DNA from: Fibrobacter succinogenes
GTDB taxonomy: Bacteria > Fibrobacterota > Fibrobacteria > Fibrobacterales > Fibrobacteraceae
Assembly: GCA_902799745.1 (NCBI GenBank)
Contig: CADCBQ010000020.1
Location: forward strand, 1-51,316
Direction of reading: 5' to 3'
Length of the DNA stretch: 51,316 nt
Under the pieces are notes generated by a model. It made no database searches. It had not been told where the DNA came from and saw only the letters and a program-made list of their open reading frames with translations. Each line of letters begins with the position of its first letter. Positions within the stretch are counted from its first letter, which is position 1. Positions 1 through 9,235 of the stretch are shown here, piece after piece. The position numbers and the translations under genes are program-made.

Positions 1-1
1 C

Positions 2-2416
2 GACGTGGTGGGTCGCGACAATTACCACCACACCTTCTTCGAAATGCTCGGCAACTGGAGCTTCGGCGACTACTACAAGAAAGAAGCCATCGCCTGGGCA
101 TGGGAACTTTTGACCGAAGTGTGGAAACTCCCGAAGGAACGCCTGTTTGCAACCGTGTATCAGGACGATGACGAAGCTTGGCAGATTTGGAAGGACGTGT
201 CCGGTCTTCCGGATGACCGCATCATGCGCTTTGACGCTCACTCCAACTTCTGGGAAATGGGCGACACCGGTCCGTGCGGCCCCTGCTCCGAAATCCATTA
301 CGACCGCGGCGACCTCGCTACGCAGGCCGAGACGTTCAAGGACCCGATCAAGGGCGTGAACGGTGAAAACGACCGCTATATTGAAATTTGGAATAACGTG
401 TTCATGCAGTACGAACGCGTGAGCGACGGCTCCTTGATTCCGCTGAAGGCCAAGAACGTCGATACCGGTATGGGCTTCGAACGTATCTGCGCTATTCTTC
501 AGGGCAAGACCAGCAACTACGACACCGACGTGTTCACCCCGATTATCGCTAAGATTGCTGAACTCTCTGGCGTTCCGTACAACGATGGCGAAGCCGGCAC
601 TCCGCACCGCGTGATTGCCGACCACATCCGCGCTATTTCTTTCGCTATTGCTGACGGCGCTCTCCCGAGCAACGAAGGCCGTGGCTACGTGCTCCGCCGC
701 ATCTTGCGCCGCGCTAGCCGCTTTGCTCGCCTCCTCGGTCAGAAGAAGCCGTTTATCTGCCAGCTCGTGCAGGTTCTCGCCGACACGATGGGCGACGCCT
801 TCCCGGAAATCCGCGAACGCAAGGAATTCGTGGCAAGCGTCATCAAGAGCGAAGAAGAAAGCTTTATCCGCACGCTCGACGCCGGTCTCGAACGCTTCGC
901 CGCAATCTCTGCCGAACTCAAGAAGGGCGACAAGATTCCGGGCGACAAGGTGTTCTTGCTCTATGATACCTATGGATTCCCGCCGGACCTCACTGGCATT
1001 CTCGCCGAAGAAAAGGGCCTCCTCATTGATGAAGAAGGCTACGAGAAGTGCATGGAAGAACAGAAGGCCCGCGCCCGCGCTAACATGAAGCAGGGCATCA
1101 ACACGATGGGTACCGAAGGCTGGACGCAGTACAGCGAAGAAAGCACCAAGTTCGTGGGCTACGAACTGTCCGCTTGCGAAACGAAGGTTGTCCGCTGGCG
1201 CGAAGACAAGGGCGTGCTCAGCATCGTGCTCGAAACTTCTCCGTTCTATGCCGAAATGGGTGGCCAGGTCGGCGACAAGGGTACGCTCGTTTCTGGCGAC
1301 CTCGAAATTGACGTGTTCGACACCGTGAAGGTGAACGATACCGCCCTCTGCCGCGGTAAGGTGAAAAAGGGTACGGCTAACGAAGAAACGATGGGTGCCG
1401 TCTTTATGGCAACTGTTGACAACGACCGCCGTAACGACATCCGCAAGAACCACTCCGCCACTCACTTGCTGCAGGCCGCGCTTCGTCAGGTGCTCGGCAC
1501 TCACGTGCAGCAGCAGGGTAGCTTCGTTTCGAACGAACTCCTTCGCTTCGACTTCAGCCACTTCAACGCGATGACCGCCGAAGAAATTCAGAAGGTCGAA
1601 GACATCGTAAACGCTAAGGTCATGGAATGCCTGCCGGTCGACACTCAGGTGATGGGTGTGGACGAAGCTAAGGCAAGCGGTGCTATGGCTCTGTTCGGCG
1701 AAAAGTATGGCGACGAAGTCCGCGTCGTGAAGATGGGTGCTTGCAACGAAGAATTCTCCAAGGAACTCTGCGGTGGCTTGCATGTGCAGAACACCGGTAA
1801 CATCGGCCTCGTGAAGATTATCTCTGAATCCAGCGTGTCCGCTGGCGTGCGCCGTATCGAAGCAGTCTCTGGCCGTGGCGCCTTGAGCCTCCTCCGCGCC
1901 GGTACGCAGATTTTGACCGCTCTCCGCGAACAGCTCCGCTGCAAGGACGCCGAAGTTCTCGACCGTATTCAGCAGAGCTTCGCCAAGACTCAGAACTTGG
2001 AAAAGAGCCTGCAGTCTGTGAAGCTCGAACTTGCAACGCTCGCCGCTGCCGAACTCTTGAATGGCGGCATTAACGTGGCTGGCGTGAACCTCTACGTTCG
2101 TGAACTCTCGATTCCGGATGAAAAGTACAAGAACTTGCTCGACGGCGTTCAGAACAAGCTTGCAACCGATTCTGTGGCTGTGATTGCCAATAAGGATAAC
2201 GGTTCTGGCAGTATCGCCGTGTTGGTTGGCAAGGATGTGCAGGCCAAGGGCATCAAGGCTGGCGACCTCGTCAAGGATCTCGCCGCTGCTTGCGGTGGCC
2301 GCGGCGGTGGACGTCCGGACCGCGCTCAGGCTGGCACCAAGGAAGTCGACAAGATTGCCGGTGCTATCGCCAACGCGAACAACTGGATCCGTGCTAAACT
2401 GACCTCTCAGCCCTAA
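2..2416 (+). CDS. alaS: Alanyl-tRNA synthetase, 5'-truncated by window edge
   Basis: AlaRS charges tRNA-Ala in the cytoplasm and clears mischarged Ser/Gly. The open frame runs in from the window edge, so the first GTG at position 5 is not the start; roughly the first 70-80 residues of a normal ~875-residue enzyme are missing. Numbering from position 5, the class II motif 2 region GDTGPCGPCSEIHYDRG lies near residues 86-102 and motif 3 (DTGMGFER) near 153. The editing domain follows with the zinc-site signatures HSATH and, further on, CGGLHV (usually CGGTHV). The Gly-rich C-Ala segment GGRGGGRPD is near the end. A bidirectional hairpin terminator follows at 2529. Family assignment is very secure. 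Confidence 0.97.
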   Translation, partial: DVVGRDNYHHTFFEMLGNWSFGDYYKKEAIAWAWELLTEVWKLPKERLFATVYQDDDEAWQIWKDVSGLPDDRIMRFDAHSNFWEMGDTGPCGPCSEIHYDRGDLATQAETFKDPIKGVNGENDRYIEIWNNVFMQYERVSDGSLIPLKAKNVDTGMGFERICAILQGKTSNYDTDVFTPIIAKIAELSGVPYNDGEAGTPHRVIADHIRAISFAIADGALPSNEGRGYVLRRILRRASRFARLLGQKKPFICQLVQVLADTMGDAFPEIRERKEFVASVIKSEEESFIRTLDAGLERFAAISAELKKGDKIPGDKVFLLYDTYGFPPDLTGILAEEKGLLIDEEGYEKCMEEQKARARANMKQGINTMGTEGWTQYSEESTKFVGYELSACETKVVRWREDKGVLSIVLETSPFYAEMGGQVGDKGTLVSGDLEIDVFDTVKVNDTALCRGKVKKGTANEETMGAVFMATVDNDRRNDIRKNHSATHLLQAALRQVLGTHVQQQGSFVSNELLRFDFSHFNAMTAEEIQKVEDIVNAKVMECLPVDTQVMGVDEAKASGAMALFGEKYGDEVRVVKMGACNEEFSKELCGGLHVQNTGNIGLVKIISESSVSAGVRRIEAVSGRGALSLLRAGTQILTALREQLRCKDAEVLDRIQQSFAKTQNLEKSLQSVKLELATLAAAELLNGGINVAGVNLYVRELSIPDEKYKNLLDGVQNKLATDSVAVIANKDNGSGSIAVLVGKDVQAKGIKAGDLVKDLAAACGGRGGGRPDRAQAGTKEVDKIAGAIANANNWIRAKLTSQP

Positions 2417-2438
2417 GTTCAGAAATGAACTTGTGATT

Positions 2439-2496
2439 GGGCTTCGCTCTCGCCACCACGACTTGTTAATACAAGTCGCTTGTGGCTCACGAAGCT
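2439..2496. repeat. Long imperfect palindrome downstream of alaS
   Basis: The core is a perfect 8-bp inverted repeat, CGACTTGT (2459-2466) and ACAAGTCG (2471-2478), around TAAT. The flanks continue the symmetry imperfectly: GGGCTTCG on the left answers CGAAGCTC on the right, and CCACCA answers TTGTGG. It lies between the alaS stop and the terminator at 2529. It looks like an extragenic palindromic repeat; no second copy was seen in this window, so its family is unknown. Confidence 0.5.
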
Positions 2497-2528
2497 CGGC
2501 GCTTAAGTCCGTTCGCAATATTGCATAG

Positions 2529-2557
2529 AAAAAGAGTCCCCTAACGGGACTCTTTTT
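2529..2557. terminator. Bidirectional rho-independent terminator
   Basis: A 12-bp perfect stem, AAAAAGAGTCCC and GGGACTCTTTTT, closes a CTAAC loop. It has T-runs in both orientations, so it can end both alaS (+) and the convergent lipoprotein gene at 2590 (-). Confidence 0.9.
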
Positions 2558-2589
2558 GTGAATTGGAGAATGGTGGTTAAATAGAGGGC

Positions 2590-3585
2590 TTAGTAGCAGG
2601 GGAACTGTTCCACCCACTTTCTGAATTCATCTGCTTCTGGACTGCTTTGCGGACAGTCATCGTCTTTGTATATGTAAATCGGTCCCGAATAAGATAAAAG
2701 CGCCCCAAACAAGGCTCCCCCTCCTGCAGAAGCTAAACCAACAAAAGCGTTCTGCGAAAGAAGTGATCCCAACCCTCCGTAAACGAGAGCGCTAATCAGG
2801 GTGGGCTTGAGTTTCCCCTGAGTAGTGCTGTCGGCAAGGTTGCATTTTCCATTGAATTCAGAAATAGGTATTGGCGTAGATACGGAATTATATTCTGTTC
2901 TCGTCCAAACCGTTTCGTTGGTTTTGTCGTAACAGATAGCATTGGAGTTGAAAACTCGAATGCCGTTTACGATTCGGCCTTTGGGTGCTGCTTTGGCCTC
3001 ATTTTTGACCCAAAACCACCGACGTGGGATTGTGTGTAGATTGGATTTTTTGTACGAAGAAGAATCTTTTGTATGGGTTATTTTGGCTTCTTTTAATTCG
3101 CTATCTTTTTTTGAAACAGACTTCTGTACGGAAAGAGAATCCATGGTCAACTCGTAATCCCATCGTTTTTTGATGCTGGGGTCATTGTATTCAGCGATAG
3201 CACCTGATGTCCCCATAATGGCTGCTCCGAGGAAAATTCCCAAGGGAAAAGGGGTGAAAATCATGGCAGCCCCGGTTCCAATGGCTCCTAAAGCGATTGC
3301 TGTTTCGCCGGTTTCATTTTTAATCTCGATGTCTTTATGAAGGGTGTAATTCTTTATTTCCTTTCCCTCAACAACAATTCTTAATTGCGCACCTTCAATG
3401 GTATCTTGGTCTACTTGCATGTGCAATGGGGTGGTACCTACATATTGGGAGTCTATGTAAATTGCAGCCCGTAAATCGCCTGGCGTTGAAACATTTAATG
3501 TATGTATGGTATGGGTGTTGTTAGTGCAGCCGGTAAGAAATATTGCCGACAAAATGAAAAATAAGGAGATTGGGCGGCATCTCAT
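2590..3585 (-). CDS. Lipoprotein with PEGA-like segment
   Basis: Predicted envelope lipoprotein of 331 residues, function unknown. The ATG at 3585 gives a short N-terminus, a hydrophobic stretch and the lipobox LTGC; an in-frame TTG at 3594 is possible but less likely. After the anchor comes a short beta-like domain with the pattern of PEGA repeats (AAIYIDSQYVGTTPL), then a Gly/Ala-rich hydrophobic segment (GAIGTGAAMIF and FPLGIFLGAAIMG) that could insert in a membrane. Near the C-terminus is a second Gly-rich hydrophobic stretch. It is divergent from the lipoprotein operon starting at 3618, with about 32 bp between starts, so the promoters must overlap. Lipoprotein call firm, PEGA moderate. 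Confidence 0.8.
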   Translation of the reverse strand: MRCRPISLFFILSAIFLTGCTNNTHTIHTLNVSTPGDLRAAIYIDSQYVGTTPLHMQVDQDTIEGAQLRIVVEGKEIKNYTLHKDIEIKNETGETAIALGAIGTGAAMIFTPFPLGIFLGAAIMGTSGAIAEYNDPSIKKRWDYELTMDSLSVQKSVSKKDSELKEAKITHTKDSSSYKKSNLHTIPRRWFWVKNEAKAAPKGRIVNGIRVFNSNAICYDKTNETVWTRTEYNSVSTPIPISEFNGKCNLADSTTQGKLKPTLISALVYGGLGSLLSQNAFVGLASAGGGALFGALLSYSGPIYIYKDDDCPQSSPEADEFRKWVEQFPCY

Positions 3586-3617
3586 AGTATTCAATAATAA
3601 TTAAATTTATTATCAGC

Positions 3618-4520
3618 ATGCTTTCTTTGTATTTGCGATTGCCTATTTTATTATTAGTAGTTGTATTGCTTTGTGGGTGCGGTACATATAAAATGTCCGT
3701 TAACCAGGGAAGTTTTGATACGTCTGTGCCTCCGACGGTCCGTGGTGCTGAATTCGAAATGCCGTCAAATTCTTCGGCTTCGCGATTGACTTTGGGTGTA
3801 CAGGAATATGCAAGAAAAAACACGAAACTTTCTAAAGTAAAAAATGGGGCGTCAATAGTATGCTATAAGACCCATTGTAGTGATATAGATGAATATTCAG
3901 AAATCCTTCCTCCGACGGTGGCGGATATTTCATATGTCTTTACCTCGTTCCCGGTAACCTTTGAATATGAACATTTGCAAAAAGGGGAAATCCGCTATAT
4001 TTCTTATGGTGTAGGCCTTGACCCCATGCCCTATGGAGAAGTTGCGGTGGGTTTGAATTTCCGCTTTGGCGAAATGGGACTTTCATCTTACTTTGGCTTA
4101 GATTTTGGGAAAACGAAGTATAATTACGACAACATCAGTTATACGCCCTGCTTTATTACCTGCGGTGATGATGTTGATCATGACGAAAATACGGATTACG
4201 ATAGTTGGCAATTCCATTTTCGTGGCGGTATAGGTGCTTACATGAGCCTTTTCCTTGGAAATATTGCATTGACCTATTCTCCTCAATTGAATTCTCCTTG
4301 GCTTTGGAAAACGGACTTGAATACAAAAGATTATTGGGGAGGCGATGGGAAAGACTATGACATTTCCTTTGATTTTCCGAAAGTTATATCTAACTATTTT
4401 GGCGTGTCCTATGACTTTCACAAGTCCGTGCAATATAGCATGGGTGTCACGGTCTTGAATGGTTGGCAGCTACACGAACGGCTGTATTTCCTTTCATCTT
4501 CCATATCGTATATCTTTTAG
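3618..4520 (+). CDS. Lipoprotein, probable outer-membrane beta structure
   Basis: Secreted 300-residue lipoprotein of unknown role, first gene of a five-gene run. The N-terminus is a classical lipoprotein signal with a long Leu/Val core and the lipobox LLCGC. The middle and C-terminus are rich in alternating aromatic/hydrophobic strands (for example YGEVAVGLNFRFGEMGLSSY) and the protein ends in aromatic residues (SSSISYIF), as small outer-membrane beta-barrels do. No family was recognised. No strong ribosome binding site precedes the ATG; the start is chosen because it directly precedes the signal peptide. Confidence 0.75.
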   Translation: MLSLYLRLPILLLVVVLLCGCGTYKMSVNQGSFDTSVPPTVRGAEFEMPSNSSASRLTLGVQEYARKNTKLSKVKNGASIVCYKTHCSDIDEYSEILPPTVADISYVFTSFPVTFEYEHLQKGEIRYISYGVGLDPMPYGEVAVGLNFRFGEMGLSSYFGLDFGKTKYNYDNISYTPCFITCGDDVDHDENTDYDSWQFHFRGGIGAYMSLFLGNIALTYSPQLNSPWLWKTDLNTKDYWGGDGKDYDISFDFPKVISNYFGVSYDFHKSVQYSMGVTVLNGWQLHERLYFLSSSISYIF

Positions 4521-4528
4521 GGGTTGAA

Positions 4529-5074
4529 ATGAAAAGGCTTTGTTTTGTAATTGTATCTTGTATGGTTGCCCTTTGCATGGAGGCCTGTTCGCCTATTTTC
4601 AATTCTGAGGAAGGTTCCTATTCTAAAACGGTGAATTTTCAGGAACTCCGCAAAACCTATGTTTCCATGGGTGATTCTGTTCTTATTTCCTCTAAAAGTT
4701 TAAAAGACAGCCTGGGCTTGACCTATATGGATAGTATCGTAGGCAGTGAAAATCGCGTGACTTATCAGCTGACTCGGCAAAGAAAAAAGTTAGATCTTTA
4801 CATAGACATTTATGGTTGTTCCGATATGTATTGTTCAACGGCGAATACGGTTGTCTTCCGTACGGGAAACTATGAAAAATCAAAGACACTGAAAAAGGGA
4901 AAATTTGAATTTTCAAAACCCAGTCAAGATTTTGTTTCCGTAGACGAATTCGGGTCGAATTGCAAGTTGAATGTATATAACTTCTTCAGATTGAAAATAG
5001 ATCAGGCCGATGTTCAGGTGGATTGGATCGTTCAGGAATCTCGTGAAACTTGTGATGTGACTTACTACTACTAA
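4529..5074 (+). CDS. Small secreted lipoprotein, unknown function
   Basis: 181-residue lipoprotein. The frame is open further upstream, but the ATG at 4529 is preceded by AGGGGTTGA and opens a proper signal peptide ending in the lipobox MEAC, so it is the start. The mature part is beta-rich with a central CSDMYC pair and no recognisable domain. It follows the upstream stop by 8 bp and precedes the next gene by 8 bp, so co-transcription is very likely. Its general design, a short beta-rich lipoprotein, resembles the 6794 gene of the same run; a distant relation is possible but unproven. Confidence 0.8.
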   Translation: MKRLCFVIVSCMVALCMEACSPIFNSEEGSYSKTVNFQELRKTYVSMGDSVLISSKSLKDSLGLTYMDSIVGSENRVTYQLTRQRKKLDLYIDIYGCSDMYCSTANTVVFRTGNYEKSKTLKKGKFEFSKPSQDFVSVDEFGSNCKLNVYNFFRLKIDQADVQVDWIVQESRETCDVTYYY

Positions 5075-5082
5075 GGTGGAAA

Positions 5083-6807
5083 ATGATTAAACTTTTATTG
5101 ACATTTTTCTTTTTCCTGTTTTTAGGTTGTAGTGATGATGAATCGGGTTATGATGTAGTGGATGTTCGCTGGGAAAAGTCTATCGAAGATTTTCAAGTAA
5201 ATAGTTGTTCGCTCCAAGTCAACATGAGTGAACAAGTTTGGTTTATGAATTTTGAAAATGCAAATACCTATCACTATGGCCAGCGATTAGTGAATTTTGT
5301 TGTGGATTCGGTGCTGCTTAGAAATATCTCGGATTCTTTTGAAACGATTTCTTCTTATAAGTTAAATGAGCATGTCCTGGAAACTGTAAATTACTGGGAA
5401 GACACGATTAGGACGACTTGGTACAGTAATGGAACAAATCCTGTTTACAATTCTATAGTTGTATTTGACATCTATATTTCAAATTCCTTGAATCTTAAGG
5501 CCATAGGAAGGATTAAAAGTAATTCCACTCTTACTTTGGATCTTGCGTCCTTGTGGAAATATGCGCAGACGAAAAAATATGTGGAGGAAAATGGCTATCC
5601 ATTGAATTTGGCCTTCGAACTGGCCGAAAAAGAATATGAAAGGGATAAGGGCCGCGCATTTTATGGAAACATTATTCACTTTCTGGCGTTTGCCTTTTAT
5701 GCGGGTAATGACAGACAAGAAATACTTGATGAATTACAGTCGGAGCTTTATTCCTTTGAAGGTAAGGCGGATTCGGACTTTCAAGCGATGTTCTTGGATT
5801 CTACCTTAAAGTACTTTTACTATTTACCTCGTTATATGCGAGAGTCTGTAATTTCTGCCAATGGTAGGGATACCATTCAAAATGAGAACAGTCTTTATAA
5901 TGGGGATATTTTAAATTGCAACAATGATTTTTGCAGGATTGCCTATACTCAAGGAACCACTTGCGATAGTAGCTATACTGGTTCCGTAACGATTGTGAAT
6001 GATACCAATATTCTTTATTGTACGGGTTCAGACTGGGTAGAAAGGGCTCTTTATGAAAAAGCTTTGCCGTATGGTTATTATGAAAATCACGTGGATTTTT
6101 TCCTAGACAAAATAGTGGGTCCATGTGTAGAAAAATACGACAAGGCAAATGTGTTGAATCGTTATTTTTGGTGTAATGACAGCTTAAGATGGGTCGAAGG
6201 TCAGCAAATAGATTATGATGTAGGATTTTGTGGCAAGGATTACCGCATTGGAACCATGACGGAATTTGCGGATACTTTGTTCTTCTGTGCAGAAAATATG
6301 TCATGGGAAACAGCTTCTGAAGATTTCGCCATGCTGTATAGAGATTCCTCTGGTGGAAATTGCAGCAAAAGAAGCAAATACCTGCAACTTGTGAATGATC
6401 ATGGCCGGTTATGGATGTGTGTCGAACGACCGTCAGGGAAAACCGCGTACGGCTGGAGGAATATATCCGAAACGGATACGGTACGGACAGAATATATTCA
6501 AATTCAAGATTCCATGGAAACCATTATTTATGGGGATAAACTGGGGAACGTCATGTACTTGCATACGGACTCCGCCTTCAATGATTTTTATAATGTTACG
6601 GAAGTGTACGATGTGAGCAAAAAACAAATGTTCCAGGCGCAGGTCTTTGAAGATTGCCTATGGCTGGCTTCTGCAGCGGCAGAATGTCCTTCTTCCTTTG
6701 ATAGACCGGCATATCAAAAGTGCGCTTTCCCGCCGGGATATGAGATAAACGGCGCCTATTGTACAAAGAAAATCCAAAGATGGGTGAGTGCCGATGATGA
6801 TCTTTAA
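5083..6807 (+). CDS. Lipoprotein with tandem Cys/aromatic-Cys/Trp modules
   Basis: 574-residue surface lipoprotein (lipobox FLGC at residues 13-16) after an AAGGTGGA ribosome site. Residues ~155-195 form a helical segment (WKYAQTKKYVEENGYPLNLAF onward) that matches in spacing the R..YLV..G..F.EA...A..E....FG motif of the FISUMP lipoproteins at 25659-33128. Residues ~290-460 hold four tandem modules of the form Cys, 16-19 residues, aromatic-x-Cys, 4-11 residues, Trp: C294-C313-W318, C348-C364-W370, C383-C402-W408 and C427-C446-W458, and a variant near the end (C547-C560-W567). Single copies of this module sit just before the FISUMP domain in those proteins, so this is probably a FISUMP relative lacking the terminal domain. 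Biochemical function unknown. Confidence 0.82.
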   Translation: MIKLLLTFFFFLFLGCSDDESGYDVVDVRWEKSIEDFQVNSCSLQVNMSEQVWFMNFENANTYHYGQRLVNFVVDSVLLRNISDSFETISSYKLNEHVLETVNYWEDTIRTTWYSNGTNPVYNSIVVFDIYISNSLNLKAIGRIKSNSTLTLDLASLWKYAQTKKYVEENGYPLNLAFELAEKEYERDKGRAFYGNIIHFLAFAFYAGNDRQEILDELQSELYSFEGKADSDFQAMFLDSTLKYFYYLPRYMRESVISANGRDTIQNENSLYNGDILNCNNDFCRIAYTQGTTCDSSYTGSVTIVNDTNILYCTGSDWVERALYEKALPYGYYENHVDFFLDKIVGPCVEKYDKANVLNRYFWCNDSLRWVEGQQIDYDVGFCGKDYRIGTMTEFADTLFFCAENMSWETASEDFAMLYRDSSGGNCSKRSKYLQLVNDHGRLWMCVERPSGKTAYGWRNISETDTVRTEYIQIQDSMETIIYGDKLGNVMYLHTDSAFNDFYNVTEVYDVSKKQMFQAQVFEDCLWLASAAAECPSSFDRPAYQKCAFPPGYEINGAYCTKKIQRWVSADDDL

Positions 6808-7456
6808 GAATATTCTCGTTTCGGCAATTGTTCTTCTGTCGTTCGGCGTCCTTACCGGGTGTCTTATGAATTCCGATGACGATGTTCATTATAGGTGGCG
6901 TGAGGTGCAGAATAATTTTTATTACTATACCCTTTCGTCCAAGTTCATTGATTCCTATATTATGGAAACGGATGCCTTTGATCAATCGCCTTCGGTGCAT
7001 CGGTATGAGGGCTATACGCCTCTTTCCGATAGCTTAAATGCCTTGGCTACAACGGATTCTACAGCTCCTTTGGTAAATGTGAACTTTAAGATTGATAATG
7101 TTCGCTATGGAAGGACTACCTATATCATTGGGCTTACGATATGTACCGCAAAACAATGCTGGAATTTTAATAACTGCGTCTTTTTGGAAGTGTATTGTAA
7201 TGAACTTGACTGCTCCGATTTGTCAACGGTGGTCTTGAAGGCCAAAAAAGACAATCATACGGAAATCTATGGGCCTGAATATTTGGAGGTGAAAAAGCCC
7301 GCTCATGAGTTGATCCCCGATGATGATGAATCCTTTAATTATCGTACGGAAATGAAAGTTTATGGGCACTACCGATTCGTGTTGAATTCGTCGGAAATGA
7401 AACTGGATTTCGAAGCGCAGAACTCAGATTTGCATGTTTGGGATAATCCATGGTGA
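6794..7456 (+). CDS. Small secreted lipoprotein, unknown function
   Basis: 220-residue lipoprotein with lipobox LTGC. Two ATG codons (6794, 6797) and an upstream GTG (6788) are possible starts; 6794 is chosen, giving a 14-base overlap with the previous gene. The mature part is Asp- and Tyr-rich and contains a beta segment with CTAKQC and CNELDC pairs, suggesting disulphides after export. No domain recognised. The tight overlaps on both sides (the next gene starts 7 bases before this stop) argue for translational coupling in the lipoprotein operon. Confidence 0.78.
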   Translation: MMIFKNILVSAIVLLSFGVLTGCLMNSDDDVHYRWREVQNNFYYYTLSSKFIDSYIMETDAFDQSPSVHRYEGYTPLSDSLNALATTDSTAPLVNVNFKIDNVRYGRTTYIIGLTICTAKQCWNFNNCVFLEVYCNELDCSDLSTVVLKAKKDNHTEIYGPEYLEVKKPAHELIPDDDESFNYRTEMKVYGHYRFVLNSSEMKLDFEAQNSDLHVWDNPW

Positions 7457-8997
7457 GATATAAATATACATTATTTCTTTCCGTCTTAGTTGCAGGGCTG
7501 CTGATGGCTTGCTCTGATGATGGATATTTTCTGGAAACAGCCTACGGCTGCTATAATTGCTCGGACGGATATCAGGGCCTCGAAAATAGGGATCTTAGCT
7601 TGGAAAATGCCTGCGACGGATTTGATAGATTGTATAAGAGGCGTGATAAGGTAAACTTTATTGCAGAAAAATACCATGCCTACGAAATAGATGCTTCGCA
7701 AAAAGTCCTGCGCGAAACTGAGGGTGAATACTCGTACTATTTTATAAATAAAACCACTTACCTTTCGAATCTTCTTTATGTGAAAATTTCGGGGTATTGG
7801 CTTTTTGAAGACTCAACGGAAGGAGAAATCATAGATTCGATCAAGGTTCCCTACGTTTTGGAACGCTATATGGATATTGCCGACGGAAATTCTGTTGTCA
7901 TGGGTTTGGCGAATCATTTTGTTGCGCCTCGAGTACGCTACCTTATGGATAAAAAGGGCTATGCGCTGCGTGCTGCGGAAAATGTGGCCTTGGACGAGTT
8001 CGCTCATTTTTGGGGAAACGATGCGAAGGTCCTTTTTGCGTTGGACGAAAAGATGACGCCGGATTCCATCGTTCCCTATTTAGACCGGTTGCGAGAAGAT
8101 TTTAAGGAAGATGGTGCCATTGAAGATTCTTTGGAACTTGCCTATATTGCCGACGAGGTTATGGAAGCTTCGGTAAGTAGAGAACTTGAAGATCGTTTTA
8201 TTCGAAAGGGCTATTTTATCAAGGAGTGCGAAGAAAATCATGTGGAAAAGAATCATAATCCCTATAGCACATACCCCTATTTAGTTTGTGAATTGGACCG
8301 CACTAGTGTTCCTTACATATATATTTTGCGTAAACCGAGATTCAACGAAGACAGATTTGGAGAATGTAATTCAGAGAATAATGAAGAAATAAAGTACGAT
8401 TCTCTTATGCAAGGCTTTTTTGTATGTCAGTCTGTATGGACGTATAATATCGGTGACGAAGCCTTTTTTTCGAATCATTGTGATGAAATAGAACCCGGAG
8501 CCTACAAGACGAAACGAGCTCATTTTTATTGCAAAGAAAATGGAGAGTACATGACCATTTCTGAATTAGATTACTTGCATGGTATATGCGCCAGGGATTC
8601 TCTATTGAATAATGCTTCCGTTGACTCCGCTTGGAAATATAACTATGCCTATTATGCCTGCAAACAATCGGGTTGGGCTCAGTTGACCTTTAGAGAGGCT
8701 GCAGAAAAATATAACGCGGATCTAGACTCTGCACTGATTGTTTACGAGGAAAATAAGGATTTCATCCAGAAAGTGCTCCCTGCTTGCAGTTGGGAAATGC
8801 AGACTTACCCCATTACAGAATATGATGGTTTCCCCTTTATCTGCGGATCCGTAAAAAAAGGCGACAGTAGGGTTTCTTGGCTACCGGTGGCCTATGCCGA
8901 CACTCTCTATGCAAGGTTCGTTGACGTTTCACTACCTAGAGATAATGTGATGGATGTGCTTTGCGTTGGGGATTCAGTGACGGTCTCTAAGCACTAA
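7450..8997 (+). CDS. Lipoprotein with helical motif and Cys/Trp modules
   Basis: 515-residue lipoprotein, lipobox LMAC, start ATG overlapping the previous stop by 7 bases. Two blocks resemble the 5083 product and the FISUMP lipoproteins: a helical segment near residues 155-195 (RYLMDKKGYALRAAENVALD), and a C-terminal half with repeated Cys, ~15-25 residues, aromatic-x-Cys units, for example CNSENNEEI...FFVCQSVW, CDEIEPG...FYCKENG, CARDSLL...YYACKQSGW and CSWEMQ...FICGS...W. It ends with a short beta-like tail rather than a FISUMP domain. It appears to be a paralogue of the 5083 gene. Function unknown; envelope location predicted. Confidence 0.82.
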   Translation: MVRYKYTLFLSVLVAGLLMACSDDGYFLETAYGCYNCSDGYQGLENRDLSLENACDGFDRLYKRRDKVNFIAEKYHAYEIDASQKVLRETEGEYSYYFINKTTYLSNLLYVKISGYWLFEDSTEGEIIDSIKVPYVLERYMDIADGNSVVMGLANHFVAPRVRYLMDKKGYALRAAENVALDEFAHFWGNDAKVLFALDEKMTPDSIVPYLDRLREDFKEDGAIEDSLELAYIADEVMEASVSRELEDRFIRKGYFIKECEENHVEKNHNPYSTYPYLVCELDRTSVPYIYILRKPRFNEDRFGECNSENNEEIKYDSLMQGFFVCQSVWTYNIGDEAFFSNHCDEIEPGAYKTKRAHFYCKENGEYMTISELDYLHGICARDSLLNNASVDSAWKYNYAYYACKQSGWAQLTFREAAEKYNADLDSALIVYEENKDFIQKVLPACSWEMQTYPITEYDGFPFICGSVKKGDSRVSWLPVAYADTLYARFVDVSLPRDNVMDVLCVGDSVTVSKH

Positions 8998-9235
8998 ATA
9001 ATTGGAGTTGGTACAGGAACTTCCCTGATAAGGCCCTTTGCGCCAAATAGCTGCATTTCTGTTGCACTTTCGGAAAATGTAATTCAAAGAGCGTTTGATT
9101 TCTATTGGAATAATATGGAGACGCATTCGTTCTCATTTCTTGAACTGAAGAACAAACCCACTTTATGCCTATTGCCCGGGAATAAGATTTCCATTCAAAA
9201 TTTTAGGGTTAAATTTGTTTTGAAAGCAGGATCCG
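8998..9235. other. Gene-free gap after the lipoprotein operon
   Basis: No open frame with a plausible start, no clear terminator hairpin and no strong promoter could be supported here. The last 40 bases are AT-rich and may hold the promoter of the 9236 gene, but no good -35/-10 pair was seen. Confidence 0.4.
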
